A DNA stretch of 64,000 nt from Macrostomum hystrix (lineage: Eukaryota; Platyhelminthes; Macrostomidae): positions 24,729,001 through 24,793,000 of the forward strand of contig CATNEN010000001.1 in the NCBI GenBank assembly GCA_950097015.1. Reading direction: 5' to 3'. Positions 1 to 55,100 of this stretch are shown here, one piece after another. A program made the translations under genes and the position numbers. Each line of letters starts with the position of its first letter. Positions within the stretch are counted from its first letter, which is position 1. The notes under the pieces are model-generated. The model saw only the letters and a list, made by a program, of their open reading frames with translations, was not told where the DNA came from and ran no database searches.

Positions 1-357
1 GAAAGCAGTGTCTAATGATGCAGCGACGTCTGGCAGATCGGTTGAAAAAAGAAGTGAATGAGAAGCTGCAATTCTCAAGAGATTGTGGGGCTGAGATTGT
101 GGGGCTGAGATTGTGCGGCTGATCAGAGCTGACTCATTAGTGCCGAGATGTCACACTCTGCAAGACAGTTCTGGAACTGCAGGTCATGAATTAATACAAA
201 TCAGTTCTGTCAGAATCTAATCAGTTAATCTAATTAAATCGAGTAGGCAACCAGCTTTAAGTGCCTGCTTGCACTCAAGTGGCTAAAATAAAAAAAAAGG
301 ACTTTTTTGAAAGTTTTTTCCTACATCACCTCTCAACTTTTGTTCTGGCTTTCTTTT
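1..357. other. Non-coding stretch, probably intron of the MPDZ-like gene
   Basis: No gene recognised. A short imperfect tandem (GAGATTGTGGGGCT units) lies at about 85-121. Because the first visible MPDZ exon begins in the middle of a PDZ domain, this stretch is probably part of the intron preceding that exon. Confidence 0.5.
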
Positions 358-1625
358 CTGTCTCCCTCTCAATCTTCCTCCCAGTCTCCTCTCAGTCTCC
401 CTCCCAGCCTCCCTCTCAGTCTCCCTCCCAGTCTCCCTCCCAGTCTCCCTCCCAGCCTCCCTCTCAGTCTCCCTCCCAGCCTCCCTCTCAGTCTCCCTCC
501 CAGCCTCCCTCTCAGTCTCCCTCTCAGTCTTCTCTCAGTCTCCCTCCCAGCCTCCCTCCCAGCCTCCCTCTCAGTCTCCCTCCCAGCCTCCCTCTCAGTC
601 TCCCTCCCAGCCTCCCTCTCAGTCTCCCTCTCAGTCTTCTCTCAGTCTCCCTCCCAGCCTCCCTCTCAGTCTCCCTCCCAGTCTCCTCTCAGTCTCCCTC
701 CCAGTCTCCTCTCAGTCTCCCTCCCAGCCTCCCTCTCAGTCTCCCTCTCAGTCTCCTCTCAGTCTCCCTCCCAGCCTCCCTCTCAGTCTCCCTCCCAGCC
801 TCCCTCTCAGTCTCCCTCCCAGTCTCCTCTCAGTCTCCCTCCCAGCCTCCCTCTCAGTCTCCCTCTCAGTCTCCTCTCAGTCTCCCTCCCAGTCTCCCTC
901 CCAGTCTCCCTCTCAGTCTCCCTCCCAGTCTCCCTCTCAGTCTCCCTCACAGTCTCCCTCCCAGTCTCCCTCCCAGTCTCCCTCACAGTCTCCCTCACAG
1001 TCTCCCTCACAGTCTCCCTCTCAGTCTCCCTCACAGTCTCCCTCCCAGTCTCCCTCCCAGTCTCCCTCACAGTCTCCCTCCCAGTCTCCCTCCCAGTCTC
1101 CCTCACAGTCTCCCTCCCAGTCTCCCTCACAGTCTCCCTCACAGTCTCCCTCCCAGTCTCCCTCCCAGTCTCCCTCACAGTCTCCCTCCCAGTCTCCCTC
1201 ACAGTCTCCCTCACAGTCTCCCTCCCAGTCTCCCTCACAGTCTCCCTCACAGTCTCCCTCCCAGTCTCCCTCCCAGTCTCCCTCACAGTCTCCCTCCCAG
1301 TCTCCCTCCCAGTCACCCTCTCAGCCTCCCTCCCAATCTAATTAGCCTACCTTTCAGTCTCCCTCCCAGTCTCCCTTTCAGTCTCCCTCTCAGTCTCCCT
1401 CTCAGTCTCTCTCTCAGCATCCCTCCCAGTATACCCCCAGTCTCCCTCTCAGCCTCCCTCCCAATCTACTTAGCCTACCTTTCATTCTCCTTCTCAGTCT
1501 CCCTCTCAGTCTCCCCTCAGTCTCCCAGTCTCCCTTTCAGTCTCCCTCTCAGTCTCTCTCTCATCATCCCTCCCAGTATACCCCTCAGTCTGCCTCTCAG
1601 CGTACATCTCACGTCCCTCTCAGTC
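358..1625 (+). repeat. 12-bp pyrimidine-rich minisatellite
   Basis: About 100 degenerate copies of a 12-bp unit, CAGTCTCCCTCC, with TCTC and TCAC variants. The period is a multiple of three, so long open frames of Ser/Pro/Gln/Leu appear on both strands; they are products of the repeat and not genes. The plus strand is almost pure pyrimidine apart from the A and G of CAG. It lies in the intron upstream of the first MPDZ exon. Confidence 0.95.
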
Positions 1626-2638
1626 CAAAGTTTTAATCCGCTTCTCCGCCCGTCATAGTTACAAATAGTTTTCTCAATTACAAGCAGCAATGCTAAAAGC
1701 GAAAGCCGAAAATGTTCGAATCAGTGCAATGTCCACTGGCCTGGGATAATTGCTCAGCCACTCCAGCCACCGCAACAGAAGTTCTCCAACATGCCGCACT
1801 TTGACGATGAAAGCTAATTTTTGCTTGCCTGTCTCTCCTTCTGTCTCATTCTGTCTATCTGCGACAGGTAAAAAATAAGTTAACATTAGCAAGTGCTATA
1901 GGGATAAACTTAAGCTCTTTCTTCCCTTAAAAGTATTTCCCAGATCTTCAGAAGAGCCGCTTGTTGCAGCATTTTAGTTTGTGGCGGAACTTCTTTAAAC
2001 TTCTTCTTTGGGGTTGTTGAAAAGTTGAAGTGCAGCAAAAATGCAATCTTAGCAAAAACAGAGGCAAGATTCTGCTGCTGCTGCTGCTGCTGCTGCGTAC
2101 CTCCACTTCGAGTGGGTCGCTAAGGCCAAAGAAACACACAGATAGAGGATGAAGACAGAAACAAATACACTTTGATTGGAAGGAAATTTTCCCCTGCCAA
2201 TGCAAGATCCAAGATGGGGAAGACGGTCAACTTTCCTTTCGGATCGTCTGCCAGTGCGAGACATTGTACAGAGCCACAACGATAAGGGAGTGGGGTGGGG
2301 CGATTGCGATGCTGTTGTGTGCACACTCACTCACACACAGACATACGCAGTTTCGGCCTGTCTGTCTGATCCTCTGACCAGCAGGCTCTCTCCCCGTGGC
2401 CCACTGGAAGCCAGTAGCGCCGAAACCTTGGCCTATCCCAGCCAATGAGAGACGAGATAAGAGAGAAGGAGAGAACAGTGTTTAGAGAGACAGTTAGTAG
2501 GCTGCATCGTTTTCTAGATTTTCTCGCCAATCTGACTGTACCGCCAGTGACTTGGTCGGAGTCAAAAGATTTCTTTATTTTAGGCGAGCCTTCAAAACTC
2601 TTTAGCCCCCCCCCCAACAAAAATAATAATTACCGCAG
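1626..2638. other. Intron sequence upstream of the first visible MPDZ exon
   Basis: No exon recognised. A CTG trinucleotide run lies at about 2072-2097 and a run of ten C at about 2606-2615. The first half of PDZ3 should precede exon 2639-2774. I looked for a GLGF-type PDZ start here and found none, so that exon lies upstream of the window. Confidence 0.5.
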
Positions 2639-45739
<43,101 letters not shown>

Positions 45740-47163
45740 ATTGCGTGAACACCCGAATTCCTTGCCTGCCACTCTTCTTAAGCTCTTGAAAAATCTGCCA
45801 TGAGTCTCGGGGAGGGTCTCTTAATAATTTTGAAACAAAAAATAATAATTTTGAAAGCTAAACACTAAGTTCGTCCACTCTCGATGACTCGATGGATTTT
45901 TTTATGAGTTTTCATCAAGAAATCTATAGGTCGTCGCTATGTAGTACATAAACTGTCGTCAAGGGTCTCTCTCACTCACACATACGCCGCCCTGCATCCA
46001 GTTCGCAATTTTTTTTGCAAAGCAAAACAATATTGTCACCGTGATTCATTCTGTTGTCTGTGTTCTGTCTGATTCTCGCTCTGCTCCAGTCCTGTCGCAT
46101 TGTACGTGAGGTCGATTTGGCACATGTATTCGCAACGCCAATCAAGCATGACCGTCATCTTTACTCGCAGTCTGTCCTCTTGCTGTTAGTTGATACTGTA
46201 AAAAATCAATCAACTGTTAAACACGTCAACAGCCGCTCTCGTATTCGTTTGTAGAAACAATTTGCTTTAACATTTATAGTAGCGGTATATGCAGAACTGG
46301 TTTAATAGTTGTGCTTATTTTTTGCTGGAAATGTGAATTTAATTTCTTGATTCGTCAGTTGATTCAAACCGTAATTAACTTACTCAGTGAGACTCTCACT
46401 GCTCTGCCACACTTTTATATTTAGATTGATTCTTACTAAAGAATGAGTACCCACTTTTATTGTAGAAGTCTAAATTCTTACTTGTTAAACTTATTTTTCG
46501 AGTGTCCAATGCCTATAAAAACTGACCACTAGCCCCGATTGAACGGAGCACAATTTGAACTCACTTGCATGCACTGCAGACGTGCTGTCTCCTCAAGCTA
46601 AGGCCTGAGCAATACAATATACTCTATGGTAGATCGATTGACAAATTTTCGAAACGGGCTTCGCGACTCAGAACTTACAATAATGCCTTTTTTCAACCGT
46701 GATAACTTTTCGATAGAATCGCCATGGTTGAACGAAATGCGGCTGTTGTCTTAGCTCTAATACGAAAGTTAGCCTAATTTCAATATTCAATATTCTTTGT
46801 TCAGATTTGCTTTGCCAGAAATCTAAATGACCAAGCACTAATTGCTGCTAGCGATTAAGCAAACTGTCGAATCAGTACTTTATCGCACAATGATTAGTTT
46901 TAGATCTAACCAATGACCTCTAGTGGCTAAATAAACAAGCGTTTTACTCTTGAGCTGTGGAAGGGAACTTCAAAGCAGATTTTTTAGTCGTTATTTAGAA
47001 AGCGATATTAATAATTTATTTAGTAAATTTGATAAAGTTCTGGATATTTTTAAACTTGGAACAACTAGTTGCACTGTGAAAGTGCATGTATCGTACAGTA
47101 AGCAATTCTTTGACTGGGGATTGTCTGACTACACATCATCAGAACCATGTGTCCAATCGGTAT
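45740..47163. other. MPDZ 3' UTR and convergent intergenic region
   Basis: AT-rich. The first AATAAA after the MPDZ stop that I see is at 46930-46935, which could give a 3' UTR of about 1.2 kb. No other gene recognised. The next gene is on the minus strand. Confidence 0.45.
46930..46935 (+). terminator. Candidate poly(A) signal of the MPDZ-like gene
   Basis: AATAAA on the plus strand about 1190 bp after the stop. Assigned only because it is the first hexamer of this kind; an unseen variant signal nearer the stop is possible. Confidence 0.3.
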
Positions 47164-47169
47164 TTTATT
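47164..47169 (-). terminator. Poly(A) signal overlapping the stop codon of the minus-strand gene
   Basis: On the minus strand the sequence reads TGAATAAAAT: the A of the TGA stop is the first A of AATAAA. The 3' UTR would then be only some 15-30 nt. Confidence 0.55.
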
Positions 47170-47516
47170 CATTTCGATCGATCGATTTCAAACACAGAAG
47201 CTCCTTTGTACTGATTTTGCACCTGCTGAACCACATCCTCAGTTCGCGGAGTGCTGAGGTAGGGCCGCAGGGTGCGCGAGTAGATTAGCTTGCCGTTCAG
47301 CAGCACATCGAAGCGTTCGTCGCCAAATTTGTCTCGATCGACTTCGAATCCTTCAATCGAGAGGTTGCCAGTGATCTTCTCTGTATAGATGCCGCGTGCC
47401 AGGATGTCGAATTGATCGCGATAGGCTGGGCTAAACCTCACATCGACTCTCACTCCGAGATCTTCTTCAATCCCCTGACGGGTTGAAGAGTCCTTGGATA
47501 TTGTGTCAGTGCTCAT
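47169..47516 (-). CDS. Small SelW/MIEN1-like (Rdx-fold) protein without the redox motif
   Basis: 115 residues from ATG at 47516 (MSTDTISKD) to TGA 47169-47171, in one exon; an in-frame ATG at 47567 would add 17 residues. The layout fits the thioredoxin-like Rdx family (SelW, MIEN1): beta1 VRVDVRF, then a helix; a strand LSIEGFEVD; the hairpin RFDVLLNGKLIYSRT, matching the family's FEI-ING-LV-FSK pattern; then a proline and a C-terminal helix VVQQVQNQ. Where the family has CxxC or CxxU after beta1 this protein has FSPA, so no redox centre is visible. No TGA selenocysteine codon occurs. Rdx proteins are small cytosolic redox or signalling proteins; a non-redox role here is inference. It is convergent with MPDZ and divergent from dynein. 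Family call moderate. Confidence 0.6.
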   Translation of the reverse strand: MSTDTISKDSSTRQGIEEDLGVRVDVRFSPAYRDQFDILARGIYTEKITGNLSIEGFEVDRDKFGDERFDVLLNGKLIYSRTLRPYLSTPRTEDVVQQVQNQYKGASVFEIDRSK

Positions 47517-48849
47517 TTTTAAGAAATCAAATAGGCGATTAACTAAGCTTGATAAATAGTGCCTCAATCAAAAGCTCTGTCAGTGCCATCAGTAAATTTT
47601 ACACGCATGTAATATATAGTTAGAGTGTCTATGAACAAAAAGGAATGTATAGTATAGTCTTTAATTGGGCAGTAACATTTGTTTTCACGAAATTTTGCTA
47701 CACTTAATTAAGCCCAAATTTAATTTATGTGAAACTGTGATGCGCTGAAATGCGTGATGTGATACTGAAATGAAATATATATGCAGTAAGTGCCAAATTA
47801 AAGTTTAAAACGAGACCCTATAATTAGCCTCGTCTAGTCTCATTATGTGCAGCAGTTGGGATACAGATAGTGCACCACCAGTTAAAATTTGGAAGAGAAA
47901 AAAAACTGGAAAATTAAAATTTGCACTTCGAACTACAATTAAAACACAAATCAAGCTCCCTAAATAGCACAACCGCAAGATTAAATTGATCAGATAACAT
48001 ACGAAGCTCTAGCAGCAGAGTTTTATATTCTTTGATCAAATGAAATTACAGAGATTGTATTATCTGATCAATCATCACAACAGCTGATAACTAATAATTG
48101 AGACTCCAAATTCCTTGCACAACGTAATCACACACATTCCTTTTTTGGCTTGATTTTTATTGCACACTGTTTTTTATCCCTAATTTCCGTTGTTTTTAAT
48201 CATTGTTTGTATGCCATACGAGCTGCCATGCAAAACATTTGCATATTTTTCTCGCAAAAATGCAGTACTCAGTATAAAAAAATTAAAACATAAAAAGAAA
48301 TAACATGCATCCCAAAAAGTTAAATAATTTGAATTCTACAAAAATAAGAATCGCACAATGAGCATGACAATGACAATGAGCATAATGAGCATGAGCAACA
48401 CTATATTTTTAGTCACACCCTAAGCCTAAGGGGATGATGCTTAAATTGTTTTAGTATTTTATTCCTTGAATCATTTAAAATGAATAATTTATATCTAAGG
48501 ACAGGGTTATAAATCAATCGGACTTAAGGAAGTCGAGCTTTCTTTTTATTTTATTACGAAAAATTTTTTTCGATATATATATATTTTTATTTATATTACA
48601 AGTTTTTTCTTTAATTTATTTTTAAGATGCCAATCATGGGACTTATGCATAGTAATTAAGCATTTTATATTTAGTTTTAGTGCTCAAATGTAAAACTGTT
48701 TGAGTAATGCTAGATGTCAATGTTGCACTAATTTAAAATAATTTACTTCGCTAATGATTATTTCTTTTTACCGGCAAGAATCTGTTCGTATATATATTGT
48801 TAGTAGTTTCTCTGTCGTTGCAATCTCAATAGACTTCAATTGCACATCC
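47517..48849. promoter_or_regulatory. Divergent intergenic region between the Rdx-like gene and dynein
   Basis: About 1.4 kb of AT-rich DNA between the two start codons, transcribed outward on both sides, so both promoters should lie here. It includes a short ATGAGCA/ATGACA tandem near 48358-48402 and an AT run near 48574-48590. No specific promoter motif can be assigned. Confidence 0.4.
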
Positions 48850-48872
48850 TTTTTGCTCCTATCTTCCATCAG
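48850..48872 (+). promoter_or_regulatory. Strong 3' splice site upstream of the dynein ATG
   Basis: TTTTTGCTCCTATCTTCCATCAG ends at 48872: a near-ideal pyrimidine tract plus CAG, 41 nt before the dynein ATG at 48914. It could be the acceptor of a 5'-UTR intron or a spliced-leader trans-splice acceptor. Both occur in animals; the sequence does not decide. Confidence 0.5.
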
Positions 48873-48913
48873 CCAAAATTCAGTTAACATCTGGTTTGGA
48901 GTAAAAGGCTAAA

Positions 48914-49154
48914 ATGGCGGACCAGGCCGAAGCTAGCCTGGATCAGCCTGTAGCAGATGTAACGATTGCCGATCCTGAAAAATTTAAGAAATATCTTCTT
49001 AGGGTTGCCCAATGCCACTTTGAGGATGATGATGCTCATTTAGACAAAAAAATCATAGCAGCGCTAAATGAGAAGCAAACTGCGGACAGCATTAAAAAGT
49101 TTCTATCTGATCAACAAGTTCCAACTTTGATCATTCAAAGGCAGTCTGTTAAAG
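48914..49154 (+). CDS. DYNC1H1: DYNC1H1 exon 1
   Basis: Starts [20 protein letters not shown] and contains [20 protein letters not shown], matching the FLSDPQV region of human dynein. Donor GTAAAT at 49155; the readthrough frame after it is shadow. Leaves one base. Confidence 0.92.
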
Positions 49155-52100
49155 GTAAATTGCTACTTAATGATGGAAAAGAGTTAGTCTGTCTGGATGA
49201 AAGCTATTGGAAAACTAGTTTTATAAATTTGGTCTAATTTCGTCTCTCCTTTGAATTATTAGATATTGTAATAGACTTAGCCAAAGCCCATAAGTCATAG
49301 TCACTGCCTACACTTAAAATAAGACTCAGTCAAATGTGATGTTTAAGAATTTAAGGTGTAAAACAGTTAATACATTTTTATTTATGCGCCTTCTTCTGGT
49401 GTTGTAGATATATTTCTTAGCTACTAATAAATGAATTTAAATGAAATCTAGCTTGAATCTTTACTAGTTTAATTTAGCTATTTTTAATCATGACATTTAT
49501 AGGGTCATCAACCGAACAGTGTGTCTTCAAAACCAAACAAGAACCTTAAAATAAGATTAAACCAGTCACTCAAATTTTAAAACCAAACATCAAATTCTCC
49601 ATTCAGTTTGATGATGTATGAAAATCATTGTTTAGTTTTAGATGAGAAACATGAATAACTTTTTTCCTATTTGACAAAATAGCAAAAGCATATACTTTTT
49701 TGAAAGTTATAAATGCTTTCTATAACTTGGCTTTTGATTTATAATCATATCTTAAACAGAAAATCTGTAGCTGGGTAATTCCATAAGAAGGTCATCAATG
49801 GGACATTATTTTTGTTTTCTATATTTAAAAAAATTTATATTTCCAACAAGTAAATAATTATATATAGTTTTATGTTTAAGTAGTTTTAAACATATTTATC
49901 TACCTTTAGGTATATATTTTTTGTTTTGATCATACTACCCATACAATCATTTCAATGTTCCGCGGGACATTATAAAAAGTTAATATAGTTTTCATTAAGG
50001 AACTAATTAGTCTTAAATTTAACTCAGAGAATATAAATATAAAAATAAATAAACTTTATTAAATCTAAAAACTGAAATAAAAAAGTTTTATGACCTAATA
50101 TATTTCTTTTTATCATAACTTTTGTTTTGAAAAGTTAAGGCTTTGCTTTTTAAAAGAGTAAAAAACGACCATCATTTTTTTTAATGAAAAGTTGTTTTAC
50201 CAAGTTCAAAAGGCTTGTGAAGTAATTTTTTGCTAAAATATTTCATTAGCCTATGTCCAAGTTAAATTTTCTTTTTTGTTAGCATGTGATAAGTTTAATA
50301 TGCTTAAAAAACCCTGCAAAGTTACCCAACGACCATCATTTCCTGGCATTCTTAAAACCTGTATATTTTCAGAAAACATTAATACTGTTCTCAAGTTGTG
50401 TATTTTTAATCAATTTTTCTTGTAAAAGGTTCTTGTGTCAATTTTAAAGACAATACATGCTCTTTGAATTCAAGCCTTTAAGAGAAACTGTTATCTTTAT
50501 TTCATCCTTTTTTAAATGCATGCCTTAAATTAATTTTCGACATGTACTATTAAAGTTGGTCCTACTATCCCTTTGTTAATTGTTTCATGCACAATTACTT
50601 CTATCAACTGATTAGCCACCTTTATGATTACCTATTCAGGCAATCTTGAAGTTTAATGTTTTGTTGAAGGTACAAGTACATGATGGTTTGATCTGAAATG
50701 GGAGATTAGTGTAATACATTTTATGGTTAGAAAAGCATTAAATATTTGTATTAGAACTAATATTAGTTATAAACAATCTTAAAACCACGATATTATCCAA
50801 AATAGAGAGATTCCTTATGTTGTTTTAAAAAATGATGGTCATTTTTTGAAACAAACGACCGTCAGTCCAACGACCGTCATCTAAGAAAATGCAAGCAACA
50901 CACTTAGAACTGGCTACTAACATGTGAAATTTGTTTATAACTGTTTATCTAGCTATTGTTTTCTACAACAAATGATTGATTGAGACAAAAACTTGCCTGA
51001 TTCGCAGGAATCTTGAACTTCCGTTGAAAATTTGAATCTGTCAACTTTCACCAAAAACGACCATCATTGAAAGTTTCTGTCTGCTACATTAACACAGTAA
51101 ATAAAATTACTTTAAAATGTATATTATTTTAATCTAGAGGTCACACCCATCAATATAGAACATAAAAAGTCTCGAGTTAGTTTGTCTTTAGTACAAATAT
51201 TTATTATTATGTACACCAACACAATGACCGTCATCTCATGGAATTAGCCAGCTTAGGTTCGAAGTTAAAAAATCCATATTCTTGTTTGGTTGATGATACA
51301 TTACCCTATTGTTTATAGAGTTTATTTGGTGTAGCAAACATGTAAATGAAAATAAGGCCTTTAGAAATGCCCTACTATATTTCTAATTATTATAGTTAAT
51401 GCAGAAACTGACCACCACTCAACTGAATTTGGCTTGAATTGAATTTGTTAAATATGCAATTAAGTTTTTTCAAGCACTATGTGTTAAAGTAAAAAAAATT
51501 TAGCAAACAACTTTTTTTGTTGCACTGCCACATTGTTTTGGCCATAGATATACCTATACCATCACATCATGTCATTCAAATCTTATACAAGTTGAAGTAT
51601 TAAGTTAGGGACTCTAATGAGTAAAAAAAACAAAAAAATTGAAAAAGATAAACAATGCCATGTTCTGATGAAAAAATAACATAAATTTTAGGTTAAGAAA
51701 TAAAGCCTATTATCAATAGAAAGAAGATAAAATTTATTTTACAACAAGTGTTTTTATGCTACAATTAGTGCAAAAACAAAAGGTTATATAATGGTGCCAA
51801 AATTTGTTTTTTAAAGCATTCACTGTGTGATCAAAATTTAGAAAAAAACTACCTTACGTAGAACTCAAATCTATCTGGTCATCTGGATCATAGCCCCTTA
51901 TGGGAAAAATACATTATGATAAAAACAACTAAAATATTGATCAAAAAATTGTTAATGTTTTTATTACTTGACCAATTTTGATGAGTGAGGTGTCTTTTAA
52001 CTGAGACAAGCAAGATCTGTAGCACAAGAAAACCAAAAATATGGAATTTTTTATTTTTAATTTCTCACTGGAGCCCCTTACTAAGTTATAGTTTTTATAT

Positions 52101-55100
52101 TATTTTTATATTTATCTTTTTATATTAAATAAACATAAAAAACTAGATGATTTCAGTAAATTTTTAGATACTCTTTTTTTTTCTTAATGGCCCTTTTTTA
52201 GTTTTTAATATGCTAGTATACAAACAAATGCATTATTATAGCTATTTGTTTTTTCAGTATAGACAAAATAGCTAAATATATAAAATTATACCATGAGGGC
52301 AAATCAGGTAATTAGTATGGAGATATAAATTAGCATATTATACAATATTTGCCAAGTCTAGTTATTATGTATTTTTAGTACCATTTATTATAGCATGACT
52401 AGAAAATATTAAACCCATTATAATTTTAACTAAACTAATAGAAACATTAAGTTATAGAGATTTCAAAAGAATATAAAATCTTACTCTTGTCTACTAAGTT
52501 GTAGGAGGTCAACCTTACTCTTCAGGTTCAGGAGATAATATTACAAAGCTAGTTGATATATATTAAAGCTATTTTAGCTTCTAAAACTTCTATAAATTTT
52601 GTTATAATAAATGTGGATTGATGTTTTCCTTATTTCAGGTTAAAAATATTGAATTTTGAAAATGTAATTTAGGTTTTGATTTTGAATATATTTTGAACAT
52701 ATGCCTTAAAAACTCTTCATAAACTTAATTTGGAATTTAATTTATGCTTTAACAAACTAGTATGAGTTGCTTTTGCTGCAATGCTCCTTGGTGATTGTTA
52801 TGAGCAGGTACCTCTTGGGACAATGAGAACAGGATAATTTTGATGTCCAATTATAGCATTTTAATGTGAATTTAGTTAAGCATTTTTTTCTGTTGGTGAA
52901 TGACAGCATCAAAGAAAATATAAGTATTATCTAGGTCTTTAGTAGTGATTGCACTTGTTAATAACATATTCAAGTAAGTGTAAGGGTGAATCAATAACTA
53001 TATTATTCACTAAGAACAATTGAACAATTTTTGCACCACAGATGAAGAGAATGAGGATGAGGCCAGTGCTGGAGATGCATCCTACACCATCAGTCCTGAA
53101 GTTCATTATGTCAGCTCCAAGATGCAAAGGTGAGAGATTTACTATTGATCAATGGACTCATGATTTTTTTGTTTTATTACATCAGTGTGTGAGTATTTCA
53201 ACCACCTGTATGAACCCTCTATTTCTCAGTGTGGTGCTCATCAAGCGAGGCCCTTTTGTTGAGGCAGACAAAGGCTTCTCTGCCCAGCTGCGAGTCTTTA
53301 GCTTCGGCGACGGTTCACCCTACGAGACACTGCACTCGTTCATTAGCCACGCTGTTGGGCCCTATTATAAGTCCTACATGCGAGAGAGTGGCAAGTCTGA
53401 CCGGTGAGTTCAATTTCATTCATTCATCTAACCATGCTATTCAGATTTAAGTTGTGGGCCCCAGAAACTGTTAAATTATCCACGTAATCCATGTTTGTTT
53501 TGTTTGTGGTTATTTGCGCTTCACAATGTCAATCTGCAATATCTGCACTAAAGGTTGTCTATTTGGATTTTTGTAGTAATTATTTAATATTGCTGTTCAC
53601 AAACTAAGCTTACAGTAGATGTAACAAAAAAGTGTATTCAAACAGCGTTAGTCTCTCAACCACTTGACTTTAGTCCAGTTCAGTAGCTAGGTTCAGTCCA
53701 TTCTTATCATAGCATTGTGTTGAATAATTACTCAATATTATTTAGCCAATTCTAGTGTTCTATCACAATTGTATTGTTCTAGCTAGTTCATCAAGTGCCG
53801 AGTCTATTGTTTTTATATAGTTGCCCACTTTTGCCATTGAAATGAGTAACATCCACCTGTAAGATTATAGCAACGATGTAGCTGTGGTGAAAATATATTT
53901 ACTTTGTGATACATTATTTTGCTCTGCCACTTGCTAACAATAAAACAGTGTTATATGGTTATTGGTTATCTGTACCACAGCATAGCAAATAGCAAGGTAA
54001 TTTTATTCTGATGTTTAATCCAATGATAATTGCTTGACACTGTCACACAAATCACCTAACACGTCACTTGCACACCGTTCCCTTTTTATTAATTTGTTAG
54101 GCATGGCATTGGAAGGTATTGACAGATAACTTTTATTGATAAAATTTAATTATAATTGCTTCTGTTGGCTTGCGTATAAAATTCATTGACGTTTCTTAAT
54201 CAGTACAGGCTTTAACTTTGTGCATGATTTTCGATTTGTTAATTCAGATTTTTTGTTTAGCATGTCTAATTATAACGAAATAACTATCGCATAACTATCG
54301 CTGTCGAATGATTCTTAGTGAAAAATTATGGCAGTTTAAAATACTGCTAGCTGTAAGCAGTATAAGTTGATAAAAATCACAATAATCTAACCATTGTTCC
54401 GCGTTGTTACCTAATTGTTGTTTGTGTTGTTAATTTATATTGCATAAAGTTTTAAATTTTAAAGTTTCTAGTTTCTTATTTTGTATTATAGATCTGACAA
54501 GATTACACTAATTTGTTTCCACCTATGCTCTGCAGTGCAGTAATCTGATGTTTATTTGCAGTTGGCTTTTCTAACGTAGAGGCACAACTAAACTGCTCTT
54601 GTTAATTACTGTCATGCTTATATCTTCGGATAGTTTTTTTGCAGCATTTTCAATATAAAGCTGCTGCATGCATATACCTTATTTTGTTTGAGAAGAATTT
54701 TCCAATCGACTATTAGCGCTGCACCCGAAGGCACCATTCTGATTAACGGCTAGTCAGTGCAGATATGCATCAGCGTGAGTGTGCGCCTGTGTGTGCGTAT
54801 GTGTGCTTAGGGATTAGCTAAATAGGGAATATAACCTAGCCCGTACTAATAGTATCATTATTATTACATTAGCTAGCTTATCTTCTAATGCACTTTGCGT
54901 TACTTGCTTCTACGTCATGAACTATTTATACATTGACTTTATACAGTATGTTAATAATCTTCCCGTCCATTTAAAAACTAACCGAATGATATAATCCATC
55001 AACAGGGACGGCGACAAGCTGGCTCCGGCCGTTGAGAAGAAGATCGCAGATCTAGAGATTAACCTGTTGCACCTGCAGCAGAACATAGACATACCGGAGA

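Noticed and set aside
261-1658. Long Ser/Pro/Gln open frames on both strands
   Set aside because: The period of 12 is a multiple of three, so a repeat free of stops gives open frames automatically; no non-repeat coding flanks.
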